Assembly: GCA_002118135.1 (NCBI GenBank)
Contig: BDIU01000079.1
Location: 1-64,000, forward strand
Reading direction: 5' to 3'
DNA from: Trebouxia sp. TZW2008
Taxonomy: Eukaryota; Chlorophyta; Trebouxiophyceae; Trebouxiales; Trebouxiaceae
Length of the DNA: 64,000 nt
Of this stretch, positions 55,501 to 64,000 are shown one piece after another. The notes under the pieces are model-generated. The model ran no database searches, was not told the DNA's origin, and was given only the letters and a program-made list of their open reading frames with translations. The position numbers and the translations under genes are program-made. Numbering within the stretch: the first letter of the stretch is position 1; every line of letters starts with the position of its first letter.

Positions 55501-57735
55501 CCTGTAAGCACAGCCGGGTGGTCAATAGATTGGCTAAGCAGGGGTCGTCTGCTGGGCTGGCTCAGCTGCTCAGTCTTGCTCAAGTTCATCAAAACGGGCA
55601 GGGTCATTGTCAACTAATGGCCCTGTAAGAAAAGCCGAGCGGATCATAGCTATGATGAGCTCTGTGTATGTGCTGGGCTGGCTCAGCGGCTCAGCCTTGC
55701 TCACATCTGCTAAGGTGGACAACCCTCCAAGCGCAAGTGCTTTCTTGGCATAAGGGGCAGGGTCAATGTCAACTAACAGCCTGTAAGCACCTTGAGGTGG
55801 TTCAAGAAGATGGCATCATGTATGAAGATGAGCATCAGCTATCTGTTGATGAGCACTTATCAGCATAGTCAATTGGATCATTGTGCCATGGCTCAAATTC
55901 ATTGCTGCCAAGATGACTGTGCAGAGCAACATTTTCTTTGGTCCATGTGGTGTTGTGTACAGGCATTGCAGACGCAGATTGCAAAACTGCTACAGCTGCC
56001 TAGAGATCCAGGCAATCAACTGATCCAGGCAATACGCAAATTTCTGAAGTATTCCCTTTTCACATGCTGATAGCGTACCAAATAGCCCTGAAGCTGCAGA
56101 GGCAGCAGTCTCAAAGGGAATGTGTCATTACCAGGGGGAGTTTGGAGAGGCATCACCTTGCAGCCCTGGAATGTCGGTGCATAGTGTGACTATTGCAGCA
56201 AATCCTAGCAGGGCAGGGCCATGCTGCTTAGTCAAGGGAAAGGACCCATAGCCGCCCTTTGGGCTGAGCCATGTCCTGAATGTGTCTGCTAGGCTGTCCT
56301 GATGTGACGCAAGCATTGGTGCTGCGCTCTTGCCTTTGCCAGCACTGTCACTCAAGGCTGTGAACAGGCTTGAGATGCTGAGGAGCTGAACTGACAGTAT
56401 TTGAGCCTGAAGCGTAATCACAACAAGGCTCAGACCAAAATGTACTTGTTAGACTGCATGCTTTGAACTTGATTACATGCAGTAGCTGTGGACAGGCTTA
56501 AGATGCTGAGAAGCTGAACTGATAAAGTTTGTGTCTGAAGGGTAGTCACGAAAGGAAAAGACCAAGTTTGACGTGTGAGACTGACTGCTTTTGGGCCTGA
56601 CTCAATGCAGTGATATTTGTGTGCATGCAAGGTCTGTGACAATGCACCTGGTTTACCTGCCAAAGCACAAGTGCACCAGAACAATAGCAGCAGCACAAAA
56701 TGTGTGAGTCGGGAAGAGAGAGCCATGACTGGTGTCTTAGGGCATATGCAGTTTGTTGGTGCCAAAATTGCAAAGTGACAGGCATGGAATGAGCAGACCA
56801 GCGGGACCCTCACCAAGCATGCTGTCTTGCTGCTGAGGGAAGCAGTGCCTGCTTGTGCAGGTTGGCTGAGTGAGTGTTGATGCAAAGCAGGCATCAGCTT
56901 TGTAAAGCATTCTCGTGTGCAGGGCTTCCAATCTGCAAATATTGAGATCAAGGTACCCAGCAGGATGTCTCGCTCCAAAAGCAGCTGCTGCTTGCACTGC
57001 TGGCTTTGCTGTTCCTGATCTGCATAGCTTGCTGATGCGGGATTGCAGGAAGCAGAAACGCACGGCGCTGATGTCAACTTCTGTTCAAAGTTGTTGGCCA
57101 AGCTGGAGCACAGGTTGCGATCGAGACCATTGCGTAGAGCAGATGAGATTTGGTTCCAAATTGGCTGGTGCTGAGTGCTGCCTGCCAGTGGCCCCACCAC
57201 CAGTGCTTCTATGCTGCGGAGCAGATTGCTGCGCTGCACAAAGTAAGCCACTTCTAGCTCTTGCAACTGCTGCAGGTTGAGCTGCTGGGGGCAAGTTGTA
57301 GCCTGGCGCCCTGGCCAGCGGTATATGAGTATGTATGCCTGAAGCTCATTGAGACTCTGCATGGCAAGGACAATCACTATTTGTCGCCTGGTTGCATATG
57401 TAGGGATGTGAGAGATGCCGAAGACACGACCAAAACAGTAGTACCAGATGTTTGCTCAGTGCCAAGGCAGCAGATCGCAGCTCTGTTTTGATTGGGAGCT
57501 TTTTGCCGCCGTCCAGTAAGAGCTGACCGTCCTTTTGCAGAAGTGAGTTGGCTTGATCAGCAGGTGGTTTGAAACTCTCGAGGCCTTGCTGCAGCCAATG
57601 CAGTTGACGCTGCATCAGGGATGCAAGTCTTTCAGCAGCGCCAGGGGTCGCGTCCGTGATGTCCCCAATGAGCTCCCCGTACAGGCCATCAAACTTGGGC
57701 CACCACAGTCTGGACAAGTCTGAACCTCCGGACAT
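34600..57735 (-). CDS. Nup188/Nup205-family scaffold nucleoporin
   Basis: A 23-kb multi-exon gene. The ATG at 57735 opens exon 57735-57445, which joins in phase 0 to 57356-56814: SRLWWPKFDGLYGELIGD, then LSLNELQAYILIYRWPG, then YFVQRSNLLRSIEALVVG. Further downstream pieces of the alpha-solenoid include NFYEQLLQLFYLDPKPVLRL (about 54.2 kb), HTWRYTKRSHRWSI (about 49.5 kb), YVHTVALEAGQALAVATASL (about 47.9 kb), ERLYKELFLEAEAKM (about 43.95 kb), exon 40871-40565, exon 39101-38516 (LLSGLMLVLHRIGAVTPP) and a last helical exon ending KNLYTTLEKLQSYLDKR at 34600. Large inner-ring nucleoporins of this family have about 1700-2000 residues, all helical, and bridge Nup93 to the pore. I favour Nup188 but cannot exclude Nup205. 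Not every exon was placed, because many exons have tandem look-alike copies. Confidence 0.7.
35310..35610 (-). repeat. tandem copy pair of a nucleoporin exon region
   Basis: About 35310-35395 and 35528-35610 share GTAGAGGCCCTTCAG, then CAGCTTCAGCG and GCCAC, then CTGTACATT. On the minus strand both read MYSCVAL-x-LKLL. The pair is separated by about 215 bp. Confidence 0.75.
36154..36960 (-). repeat. tandem exon-intron copies in the nucleoporin gene
   Basis: Three units, starting near 36154, 36317 and 36515, share a TTTCTTG core, then GGCAGCAGGG or GGACAGCAGGG, then a GCAGCAAACTCTAGGAAGG-like stretch. On the minus strand the first reads HLYLPEVARIGCAALATAAL in a good frame; the other two carry diverged frames (YLPRVCCSGCAAPITTPLL). 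A second pair further right (about 36714-36740 and 36935-36955) repeats TCCACCTCCTG with its exon edge. Confidence 0.75.
37221..37675. repeat. four-copy tandem repeat of about 110 bp
   Basis: Units start near 37221, 37333, 37461 and 37560. Each has a GTCTGAAGCCACTGTGAGCAG-like opening, then GTCAACACAGCCC, then AACCTGTCATCCCTATC, then a link ending TTGACTTGCAAGCAG. The plus strand is open through most of it, but I see no protein family; it lies within the nucleoporin gene span. Confidence 0.85.
40060..41300 (-). repeat. two tandem arrays beside nucleoporin exon 40871-40565
   Basis: The first array (about 40069, 40176 and 40258) has three units sharing GGGGCGCCAATGCTGCAAA with a CATCTGCAAACAG-like end. 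The second has the start of exon 40871-40565 (VVASVQDTEAQAVQA) repeated at about 41155-41090 and 41300-41228, plus a fragment near 41030-40985, each with the CTTGCA...GCTTCAGCATC pattern. Only the 40871 copy keeps a long open frame. Confidence 0.75.
42770..43450 (-). repeat. nucleoporin exon duplicated in tandem, plus partial copies
   Basis: The working copy starts at 42991 after CTGCAG and reads GDDLEKHLAGHTLLAGLWQK, then SRQRILTRLQASLAAREY. A second copy about 220 bp upstream reads GDDLEKHLDGHTLLASLWQK, then LRQRILTHLQACLAARAF, still open, but its acceptor has changed from CTGCAG to CTGCAA. Two shorter fragments lie at about 43265-43312 and 43365-43450. Confidence 0.88.
43600..44560 (-). 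repeat. two interleaved exon arrays in the nucleoporin gene
   Basis: Array one: the exon reading LYKELFLEAEAKMVSMFSF at about 43970 has diverged copies at about 43715 (LYEELFLEARAKLVPMFWF) and about 43800. Array two: the exon reading VWVLLDKLASDSSTDGGLL at about 44105 recurs at about 44310 and 44530, with TGCTGCTGTCTGAGGCTA and CCTTGTCTGCTTGCCCTGAG in all three. Period about 205 bp. Confidence 0.85.
45020..45500 (-). repeat. three-copy exon array
   Basis: Units at about 45020-45155, 45205-45335 and 45383-45500 share GCATTCCAGAAACTT, then GAGCGTAGGGCTTCCA, then GCAGCAATTGGCCC and GCCTGTG. The first encodes the exon reading MEALRSQLKFLESIFACTAA; the others have lost frame or flanking splice sites. 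Confidence 0.82.
45660..47100 (-). repeat. successive exon copies around 46-47 kb
   Basis: ACCTGCCACATGATGGC followed by CACATTGAGGGCATG occurs fully at about 45888 and 46139 and in shortened form at 45671 and 45763; the good copies encode RPEVLAHALNVVAIMWQ. A CAGCTGGCTTGGGAGCTGAC unit recurs at about 46278 and 46442. A third pair (about 46868-46950 and 47012-47095) repeats CAAGAGCTGCAGCA, encoding HPSLLQLLLTGSLLEKAADK in the better copy. Confidence 0.8.
47640..47960 (-). repeat. very similar nucleoporin exon pair
   Basis: About 47957-47825 and 47765-47643 both encode YVHTVALEAGQALAVATASL and ICFARCFSEK, with only a few base differences. The upstream copy keeps RFQDSYVH and a GTGAGC donor. 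The downstream copy has lost one C near its start (PVQDLYVH in another frame) and has a GTGATG donor. The high similarity points to a recent event. Confidence 0.9.
49470..50150 (-). repeat. four-copy array of about 185 bp
   Basis: Units near 49480, 49660, 49850 and 50035 share TCAAGAGCTGCTG, then GTGATGGATCACTT, then TATAGCGCCAGGTGTGGCAG and GTGACTCAGTGTGAAGCCC. The first encodes HILSSCHTWRYTKRSHRWSI in the nucleoporin frame. Later copies carry changes and one has an extra small internal duplication (GTGGGAGCTGCTGAGG). Confidence 0.9.
50300..50930 (-). repeat. two adjacent exon pairs in the nucleoporin gene
   Basis: The pair at about 50304-50440 and 50476-50615 encodes LPVLEHAQRVWEGALG and YPVTMAFLTLSQTLVVAGVN in the second copy. 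The pair at about 50660-50740 and 50815-50912 encodes CMELIAAFAQAFPGYVAKLV in both. Flanking intron pieces are included. Confidence 0.85.
51520..51870 (-). repeat. nucleoporin exon pair
   Basis: About 51540-51690 and 51728-51860 share GCAGCAGCTCTGCCACAGC, then TGCTGAGCTCTGAGC. The 51.6-kb copy reads LLPAFKLLARLAKVNASIGQ. The other has small deletions in the same block. Confidence 0.8.
52505..52920 (-). repeat. three-copy exon array
   Basis: Units near 52516, 52670 and 52830 share GGTTGCAAGCTCAATGGCTG, then GGGTAGGAT, then TTGTGCCCTG, and a GTCAGCTGCA end. The middle one encodes YPTPAIELATRTW. Divergence rises to the right. Confidence 0.8.
53229..53285. repeat. perfect 22-bp inverted repeat with a 13-bp loop
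   Basis: The left arm (53229-53250) contains CCTCTTGCACATACACATGG and the right arm (53264-53285) is its exact reverse complement. A further GGTACCTCTTGCAT follows at 53299-53312, and shorter TGCACATACAGGTGG-like units recur up to 53480. It lies in an intron of the nucleoporin gene. RNA from either strand would fold into a strong hairpin. Confidence 0.95.
54860..55790 (-). repeat. two multi-copy exon arrays in the nucleoporin gene
   Basis: Array one: units near 54866, 54941, 55010 and 55112 encode variants of LTLPADQLQAVVKTLANLYEG, about 75-100 bp apart. Array two: units near 55229, 55390, 55550 (partial) and 55670 encode variants of PYANKAAELGVLSTLAELSK and EPLSQPSRYTLLSL. In each array one copy has the best splice context. 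Confidence 0.88.
56330..56565 (-). repeat. tandem pair, about 120 bp apart
   Basis: GTGAACAGGCTTGAGATGCTGAGGAGCTGAACTG-like blocks at about 56351 and 56490, each followed by a GCCTGAAG..GTA.TCAC stretch. Both read LQTQTLSVQLLSI-like sequence on the minus strand. Confidence 0.8.
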
Positions 57736-58886
57736 CTTGACGTCGCCGTGTTCGAAGTGCTCACATGTATTTAGTCGAGCTCGAGCAGGTTACGGTAGCT
57801 TATCAGCTTTTCCGCTGCTGGCAGCGCATGTTCACCAAGAGTGAACTCGCTGAGCAAGCAGGCTGTCAAGCACGTGCATCATGTGCATCACATGTTTGCC
57901 TGGACATCGCCTTGACTGCATGCGTGCTTCGATTTTGCACTACAGTGCACATTCCATGAAGTCCATGTTGACATTGTCTCTTTGACCCGACTCCCCTTCT
58001 TGCAGGGCTCTGGAAGCATGTGACGTTCTTCCCTGTGCTTCTTGACCCATGGGACTTGCAAACTAGTGATCAAGCTTTGCAAATTTGTTGCAGTCAAAGT
58101 TTAAATGTAACTGGAGCTTGATCATGAGCATAACTGCACTGAGGCAGCCATGCCAAAGGCGAGCATGAAGTCAGTTCTGGGGTACTGTGTGAAACAGGAA
58201 ATCTGGTTCAAAGCATGATTGCACAAACATTCACTTGCAGCTGCTCTTGAGAGCTCCAAGGCGTACCTCCGTATGCACCTTGAGCCAAAAACAAACTTGG
58301 TTTCGCCCAGGGACCTATGTCTGGCTTGCATAGCTCTGAATGTCTGCTCAAACGCAAGAGCTGTGCATGCTGCGCGTGTTTTCTCAAATTGATGGCAAAA
58401 TTTGCTCCAACTCGCACATTGCTAGATCTGGAGAAAGCTTGTCACAGCAACTGTGGTAGTGAGCTGACCCGCTGTTCTAAGACATGACCACTTTTGTGCT
58501 TGCCAATCATTGTGATGTGTATTTCCTTGTACAGTGCCTGTGTGGTGCACATTCGCTCAGAGGTAGGCTTTCCTGATCATATGCAGCAGTTTCGACAAGT
58601 TAACAAGTCCGTCAACGTTTCCTATAAGTGCCACCTGACTTGTGACTGACTCGCGTTCAACAGGCGCTTCCGAGGTATAAGTTGATTTGTGCTGCCACGT
58701 ATACAGCCGACGATGCACTGTATGCACGACATGATAGCCGGTCTGCTGAGCAAGCACCGGATTTGAGAATAGACTTTCAGCAAGTACGCCGTACCAGATT
58801 TGAAACGGCCAAATTCAACAAAGTGCAGCACGCAAACTCAACGAGTCCTGTGGACCGTCGCAAATGCATCGTAGCTGAAGTCAACA
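57736..58886. other. divergent intergenic region
   Basis: About 1.15 kb between the nucleoporin ATG (minus) and the GT34 ATG (plus), probably holding both promoters. An overlapping open frame at 58682-59011 on the plus strand covers the GT34 first exon in another frame and looks like a shadow. Confidence 0.35.
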
Positions 58887-59930
58887 ATGAAGAGACGGCA
58901 CCGATGCTTGTTGATCATGGGCATCGGTTCAGCTTCCTTTGCAACGTGCCTGCTGTTCGCGATGAAATTGAGCACGATATTGACTGGTCAGCTGCAGCTC
59001 AGTACAAGTGAGCCCTCGCATTCACCGCTGAAGCAGTTAGACCAATGCTTGTGGGCTGTATGCCAAAATCCACCTGGAAATTTTGCACGAGAGCTCTAGC
59101 CAGCTTTGCTATTGATATGACAATTTTTGTGAACACTGTCATTAAGTGCTTCAAGTAAAATTAAACAACATGCACCATGTTCTCATCTGCTCAGGCTCGA
59201 TGCTCTTGGACAATTTGTACAGCGATTTGGCCATTTTGGTAGTGCTCACCCATGTGGACGAAGACTGGCAGCAACTTTCTCTGGCAAACAAGATTGCATA
59301 TGCACATAACCATGACTACAAGCTGAGGGTATATGGTCATTTAGAGAAGGGGCTTGCGCCCTCTTGGAGCAAAGTATTGGCTTTACAGTCCATACTGCAA
59401 GAGTATTCATTCGTGTGGAGCATCGACTTGTAAGTCAGGCAGACACAGCCCATTCACTGATGACAATCATGCATGCTTGTGTGCATGCTTCTCAGTGTCA
59501 TGTTGGGTGTTGCAGGGATGCTTTTGTCATGAATGAGAAAATACCTCTGCAGTCAATAATAGATGAAAAGTTTGACATCATGATGACCAAAGATTGCAAT
59601 GGACTGAACGCTGGAAGTATCATTTGGAAGAATTCACCCTGGTCCCACAACTTCTTACAGCAGGTCTATGATTTGCATAATTCCACGACCATAGACCAAA
59701 TCGACACTTGGTGGGAGCAGGCAGCAATTCTGCATCTACTGGACACTGATGCAAATGTTTCAAGCCACATCACAGCTTTGCCTGCAAGGAGCATGAATGC
59801 GTGGCCAAACACCTCTACATGGTATTGTGACAATCAGACTTACCAGGATGGTGACTTTGTAGTGCACTTCCCTGGAGGCTTCAAAACTGACATAGCTGAT
59901 TTCATGGCCAAGCATGACATTCCAAGCTGA
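58887..59930 (+). CDS. GT34 (GMA12/MNN10-type) glycosyltransferase
   Basis: Three exons agree in phase: 58887-59007, 59195-59429 and 59516-59930, 256 residues. The N-terminus is a basic start followed by a membrane anchor (CLLIMGIGSASFATCLLFAM), typical of a type II Golgi protein. The catalytic part shows SDLAILVVLTHV, NKIAYAHNHDYKLRVYGH, SWSKVLALQSIL and WSIDLDAFVMN, the DxD metal site. GLNAGSIIWKNSPWSHNFL, WWEQAAILHLL and GDFVVHFPGG follow, all hallmarks of the alpha-1,2-galactosyltransferase / xyloglucan xylosyltransferase family. It transfers a sugar from a nucleotide donor to glycoproteins or wall polysaccharides; the acceptor cannot be told. The stem is short compared with plant xylosyltransferases. 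It converges with the PLOD-type gene downstream. Confidence 0.9.
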
Positions 59931-61421
59931 CTTGAGCTCATTGTGACACGTATACAGCACACCATGATCATAGTCGTGATTTTATGTAGTCTGAACATTG
60001 ACTTTGATTATTGCAGCTGTGCCTGAGATGGCATCTTGAACTTTGTAAGCTTTTCAGGACATAAGTCAATTTGTCTGCATGCATGTGACACTACCAGGTG
60101 CGCATGAAGTAGCAAAACTCATGCAGAGGGAGAAGTTTGCCAGACTGATTCTGTTTAGCCCGCGAGGCACCTGCTCCTTTGAGGATTAGGAGTTGAAGTC
60201 AGCAGCCTCAATTTATCTTGATGTGTTGAGCTGGAGCTCAGTTCTCACTTTGCTTTGTGCTGCAGCTTGTGGTGTGGTTGCTGAAGGCTATTGCAGGCAG
60301 ACATGGTAGTCAAGGGATTCAACACCACATGATTTATATTGTCCATAACATGTGCATAAAGTTGGTTTAACAGCGTCAGCGTCGCATTTTCGCATAGATG
60401 CTCAGGGTATCAAGCATATTGGAATGCAAAACTCAGGCCAGGACTGCTTTGTTAGGATGTTTCTGACGCATCACGTGGTCATGATTATGTCCTGGCTTCA
60501 TAGAAATTGCTGTACTTCATGCTTTTGACTAAGCAAGATCTGCTGCGAATCAAGGACATCCTCTCTTGAGTTCATCAAGCAAGCAAGTCTGAGACAATCA
60601 TGTTCTGTCCATCTCCCAGACACAACTCACAAACGATTAGATTTTGTCATGCTTTCAAGCGCACACTTTTGCAAATGCTTGCAAGCTGCACTTCTAGATG
60701 CAGAGCACTAGCGTGCATCAAGCTGCATCAGATCAGCAATTCACACAGCTTGCAAGACAAAATTGCAAGCACTTATATGAGCTGGCTAGCCAGAACACAG
60801 AGCCTCTGTCAAGGCCACTGAGTAATGCAACTCACCTTGGAAACGGAGAGATGCAGGACCAGATTGTGACAAAAGTGCATTGTGACTACCAGACTTTCTG
60901 CAACAAGACCTGGCTACGCCCATTTTTATGAGCCCAATTTTCACAGCGCAGGTCTTCTGGCAGGGTGTGCCATGACATTAAGACAGTGAGTCATATACGC
61001 ACAGAGGTGGTTGCAAGGAGCTGAAGATGGCAGTAGACACCGCTGCATCAGTTTGGAAATGGCTGATGCCCTGTGTGCTATGCGCCCTTTCACGCAAACT
61101 GCTGCAATCATCATGAAAATTGAGATGAGCATGAGCATTTGCTGTTGTGACTTGAAATTGAAATCAAACCTGTACAGCAAGTCGAGCACATCAATACTTC
61201 TTTTGCATGTCGCCAGTTGTTTGCACTCAGGACTCCAGAAATTTCGAGCTCTGAACTGCAGTCGAATTGTCACTCTGCGTGAACCTACTAACATGACCTT
61301 CAAAACATTGAGTCAGCTGCCTCGGAAGCACAGCAAAGACAACAGGCTGAATAACTCACAATTATGGGAGCCTGCCAGAGGCTGGTGGCTCCCTGGTGTA
61401 CTAACAAGGGCTGCCCTTGCT
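59931..61421. other. convergent intergenic region, nothing recognised
   Basis: About 1.5 kb between the 3' ends of the two glycosyltransferase genes. Open frames (for example 61011-61568 plus, partly antisense to the downstream gene) have no family resemblance. Confidence 0.35.
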
Positions 61422-62407
61422 TCACTCGCTCAATCGGTTGATGCGCTTGCCCATAAAGCGATCTGCCAGCTCGTCACCTGTCATGTATGCAAACACCTGA
61501 AGCCCTGGATAGATGAAGCGGAATACTTTGCTGTGATCTCCATTGGAGTGAAAGACGGAAGGGTATGATTTAGTCACTGAATTCTGCCACCCACTGTCTG
61601 ATATTGATAGGTCGCCTGGCAGCTCTACATCTAGAACGGACTGAAATACCGAGCATTCACTATCAACATGTATGACATCCTTTCCCGCAGCCACATCGTC
61701 CAAGTAAAGCCGGGTCCACATCCTTTGGTCATCTGTGTCTTCATTGATTTGATGCAAGTGGGACTCAAGAATTGCCTTGATGGCACCGGCATTGCCCATG
61801 AAAACACCAGCGTTGAGATAGCGCCACGCGGTACGTGTCGGCGGGTATACATTGCGCAGGTCAGAGTCCGGCCAGCAATTCTTCTCAGCGTTGAAAAGTA
61901 CAAAATCTTTTCGTTGCCCCATGAGCTGGCGAAAGGACCGAATCATATCATCTGCGTGAGCAGTATTCAGTTTCAGTCACACACAATTAGCACGACTGCC
62001 TCGCCTTTTCCGTCACCTGCTGGGCGCCCGATTAATACGTCGAAAGCGTCAAGAGCCAGCATCACAGAGTCTGACGGCAATGTGCTAGCTACAGCAAGAA
62101 TTGCCCTTAGCTTTTTATTGAATAGGCCTTGATGAAAAGACAGCTCCTTTGTACTCAGATTGACTACATTCAGATGCACCCCAAAACGGCTGCTAGTAGC
62201 CTGCAAGTCGGCAAAATCGCCTCCTGTGACAAAGGTGCAGACTGTGATGTTTGAGCTTGAGTCAAGCCCCACGGAAGCTTGCAGTGGTGCTGCAGCTTGA
62301 TCAACCTCGGCAGAAGACCTAGCGAGAAACTTAAATTTCAGCGGCGTCACTGCACCCACAAGCGTGGCCAACAAGAAAAGTTTGATGGGAAACATGTTGC
62401 ACGGCAT
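61422..62407 (-). CDS. PLOD-type (procollagen glycosyltransferase-like) glycosyltransferase
   Basis: Two exons, 62407-62017 and 61951-61422, joined in phase 1 across a 65-bp intron, about 306 residues. MFPIKLFLLATLVGAVTP near the start is a signal peptide or anchor. NITVCTFVTGGD opens the Rossmann-like fold, and SVMLALDAFDVLIGRPA contains the D-x-x-D metal site. The second exon has DFVLFNAEKNCWPDSDLR, WRYLNAGVFMGNAGAIKAIL, TDDQRMWTRLYLDD and CSVFQSVLDVEL. This order matches the glycosyltransferase domain of lysyl hydroxylase/PLOD and related collagen galactosyl- and glucosyltransferases. The hydroxylase domain of animal PLOD is absent, so this is a glycosyltransferase-only form, likely acting in the ER or Golgi on hydroxylated protein or other acceptors. 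An in-frame ATG at 62395 is an alternative start. Confidence 0.85.
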
Positions 62408-64000
62408 GTCCGAATATCGTGCTGTGTGCAGACGCCTAGCATTGCAGTTGCAACAGAAAGGTTCAACTCGAATTCAGATTTGGTTTAAAGTCTTCATCAT
62501 ATCAAACAAAAGTTTTGTCACAACACGGTGAAGGAGCGACAACGAAACTCAGGTGCACTGGCCATCCCGCGTGCAGAAAAGTTGATGCAACAGTAACATT
62601 GCCAGTGCGGCCGCTAAGCAGAGACTTGCTTAAAACAAAGCTCTGCAAGTGTGTGTGTACAGATCGCACCGTTGCACAATACATAGGCGCCGACGCACAA
62701 CAGAGTGTATGCCATGAACACATAGGTCAGTCGCTCAGATTCAAATCAGCAGATCGCAACTATACAGTGGTTGCAGAAAGTCTGTACTCAACACGATGCC
62801 TGCTCGATAGAACAGGTCACAAGTCATGCATAAGCCGAAGCGTCGCCACACACGGTCAGACAGGCCTCGAAAGCATGCGATCAAAGTTCCGGCTACAGCA
62901 GATAACATCTGCAGCGCTCGCAGCAATTCGTTGACTGGCATGTCTCTTTAACCTGAAAAGCCTGCTTGAGACAGGCTGCCCTTGTAGCACACTGGCAGCA
63001 TAGGCAAGCAGTCATGGAAAGGCCTTTGCTGTTTGGCCAAACATGCCAGCTTGCTAGCCTAGTTTCTGACAAGCGTTGTGCTGTCAGCAGCAGCATTTTC
63101 ACAGAATCTCAGAGATCTGCCTGTTGCGCATGTCTAGCTGCAACTGCACAATTTTGGCTCATAGTCTGCCTTGCTGCCTTTCAGACTTGGACTTTGACGG
63201 CAGACAAAGGTCCTTTGCTCCTTTGTATACACCCTGTGCAGTTGGGCCATCAGGTCCCATTCAGCTTCTATATGCATACTGCCGGTAGAAATATGCATAT
63301 CTGACCAAACGGTAGCTTTTGGAGCTGCCATGATTCATCAAGTGAGCTTGCTGCATGAGAATGTAATGCAGATCTTGCTCAGTGGTGTCATCGGGCTTGT
63401 GCTGAGGACTCCCTTTTGGTGATATTGCTGAGGTATCAGCTGAAAATCTCCTTGCTTGGCAAGACCACTTTACTTAGGCACCTGCAGGCAGTCCTCAGGC
63501 TGTGATCAGCATATATATTAATCCGCCCAACTTGCAAGACAATGGCAGTCTAGATCTGGACGCTGAGCATATGCATGCATATGTATCAGGTCTGCAAACT
63601 TGGGCTTGTGCTCACTGACAGCCACCCTTGCAAAGAAACTTCTGCTGAGCATGCAGTATCTCTGGGCAGTCTTCTGTGAGGTGCATGGGCATCAGCTCAA
63701 GATTACAGTGTTCATGCTTGAGTCCAGGTAGAATTGCCTTACATAGGTCATATCATTGGCGCAAATGTTGCCAAGCCTCATCCCAATTGCATCCTTGACC
63801 TGCTCAGTCTCCTGCTGTTGCATCTCAGGGGCAAACAAACACTAGAAACCACTTGCTACCCGATTTTAGAGCATGCTTACATGGAAGACATAGCTGGCAG
63901 AGACCCGTATATACATTGTGATTCCTAAATTCTCTCCCTGGCCTGCTGTTGCTGAATGATAGTCACTTCAGTATCTTGCTGACACAATTTACTTGATCAA
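62408..64000. other. window edge, no supported gene
   Basis: About 1.6 kb. A plus-strand frame at 62515-62934 and minus-strand frames at 63331-63134 and 63102-62893 show no domain. The minus frame at 63331 (EWDLMAQLHRVYTKEQRTF) has a protein-like composition and could be an exon of a gene running in from the right. Confidence 0.25.

Noticed and set aside
58682..59011. 109-codon plus-strand frame upstream of the GT34 gene
   Set aside because: Overlaps the first GT34 exon in another frame and ends at its donor; no family.
1..64000. tRNA, rRNA, CRISPR array or prokaryotic operon
   Set aside because: No cloverleaf, rRNA core or spaced-repeat array was seen; repeats here are exon-containing tandem copies and the genes have spliceosomal introns.

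Overview
The window reads as nuclear DNA of an intron-rich green alga. The supporting signs are GT-AG introns with TGCAG acceptors, plant-type leucine-rich repeats, a complex-I gamma-carbonic anhydrase subunit, GT34 and GT47 glycosyltransferases, a Pmr5/Cas1p-type acyltransferase-like gene, and mid-range GC by eye. A trebouxiophyte such as a Coccomyxa or Trebouxia relative is my inference; nothing here names the species. There are no bacterial operons, rRNA, tRNA or CRISPR that I can support.

Layout. From 0.3 to 8.6 kb lie three accessory genes that look mobile-element related. They are a multi-exon tyrosine-recombinase-like gene (minus), a small Ser/Asp- and Arg-rich protein (plus), and a protein with a Cys cluster of the kind found beside KDZ transposases (minus). 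From 9.4 to 17.4 kb, all on the minus strand, lie an exostosin-type GT47 gene, a GDSL/Pmr5-like gene and an F-box/LRR gene, each carrying frame breaks, followed by an open LRR-RI-like coding region. From 18.5 to 27.2 kb (minus) there is a large secreted LRR receptor-like protein with a signal peptide and a C-terminal membrane anchor. Its exons can be joined phase by phase, except for one gap. From 28.4 to 30.1 kb (plus) there is a complete mitochondrial gamma-carbonic-anhydrase-like subunit. From 31.5 to 33.8 kb (minus) there is a complete six-exon gene for a secreted His/Tyr/Gly/Ala/Ser-rich modular repeat protein. From 34.6 to 57.7 kb (minus) there is one 23-kb gene for a Nup188/Nup205-family scaffold nucleoporin. 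From 58.9 to 62.4 kb a complete GT34 galactosyltransferase-like gene (plus) converges on a complete PLOD-type glycosyltransferase gene (minus). The last 1.6 kb has no gene I can support.

The most striking structure is not one gene. Almost every large gene is peppered with local tandem duplications of about 70-250 bp, each carrying an exon with part of its flanking intron and present in 2-4 copies. Usually one copy fits the reading frame and splice phases, while its neighbours show lost splice sites, small deletions or stops and now lie in introns. The nucleoporin gene has more than a dozen such arrays, the LRR gene at least five, and the recombinase gene one. The His-rich protein gene is itself two rounds of a three-module block. 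This looks like a genome that continually makes and discards exon copies, a possible source of new introns or alternative exons.

Shared theme: apart from the nucleoporin, the carbonic-anhydrase-like subunit and the mobile-like genes, many products are secretory or wall related (GT47, GT34, PLOD-type transferase, acyltransferase-like, LRR receptor-like, His-rich secreted repeat protein). Exon coordinates were worked out by hand from splice consensus and phase; RNA evidence is absent.
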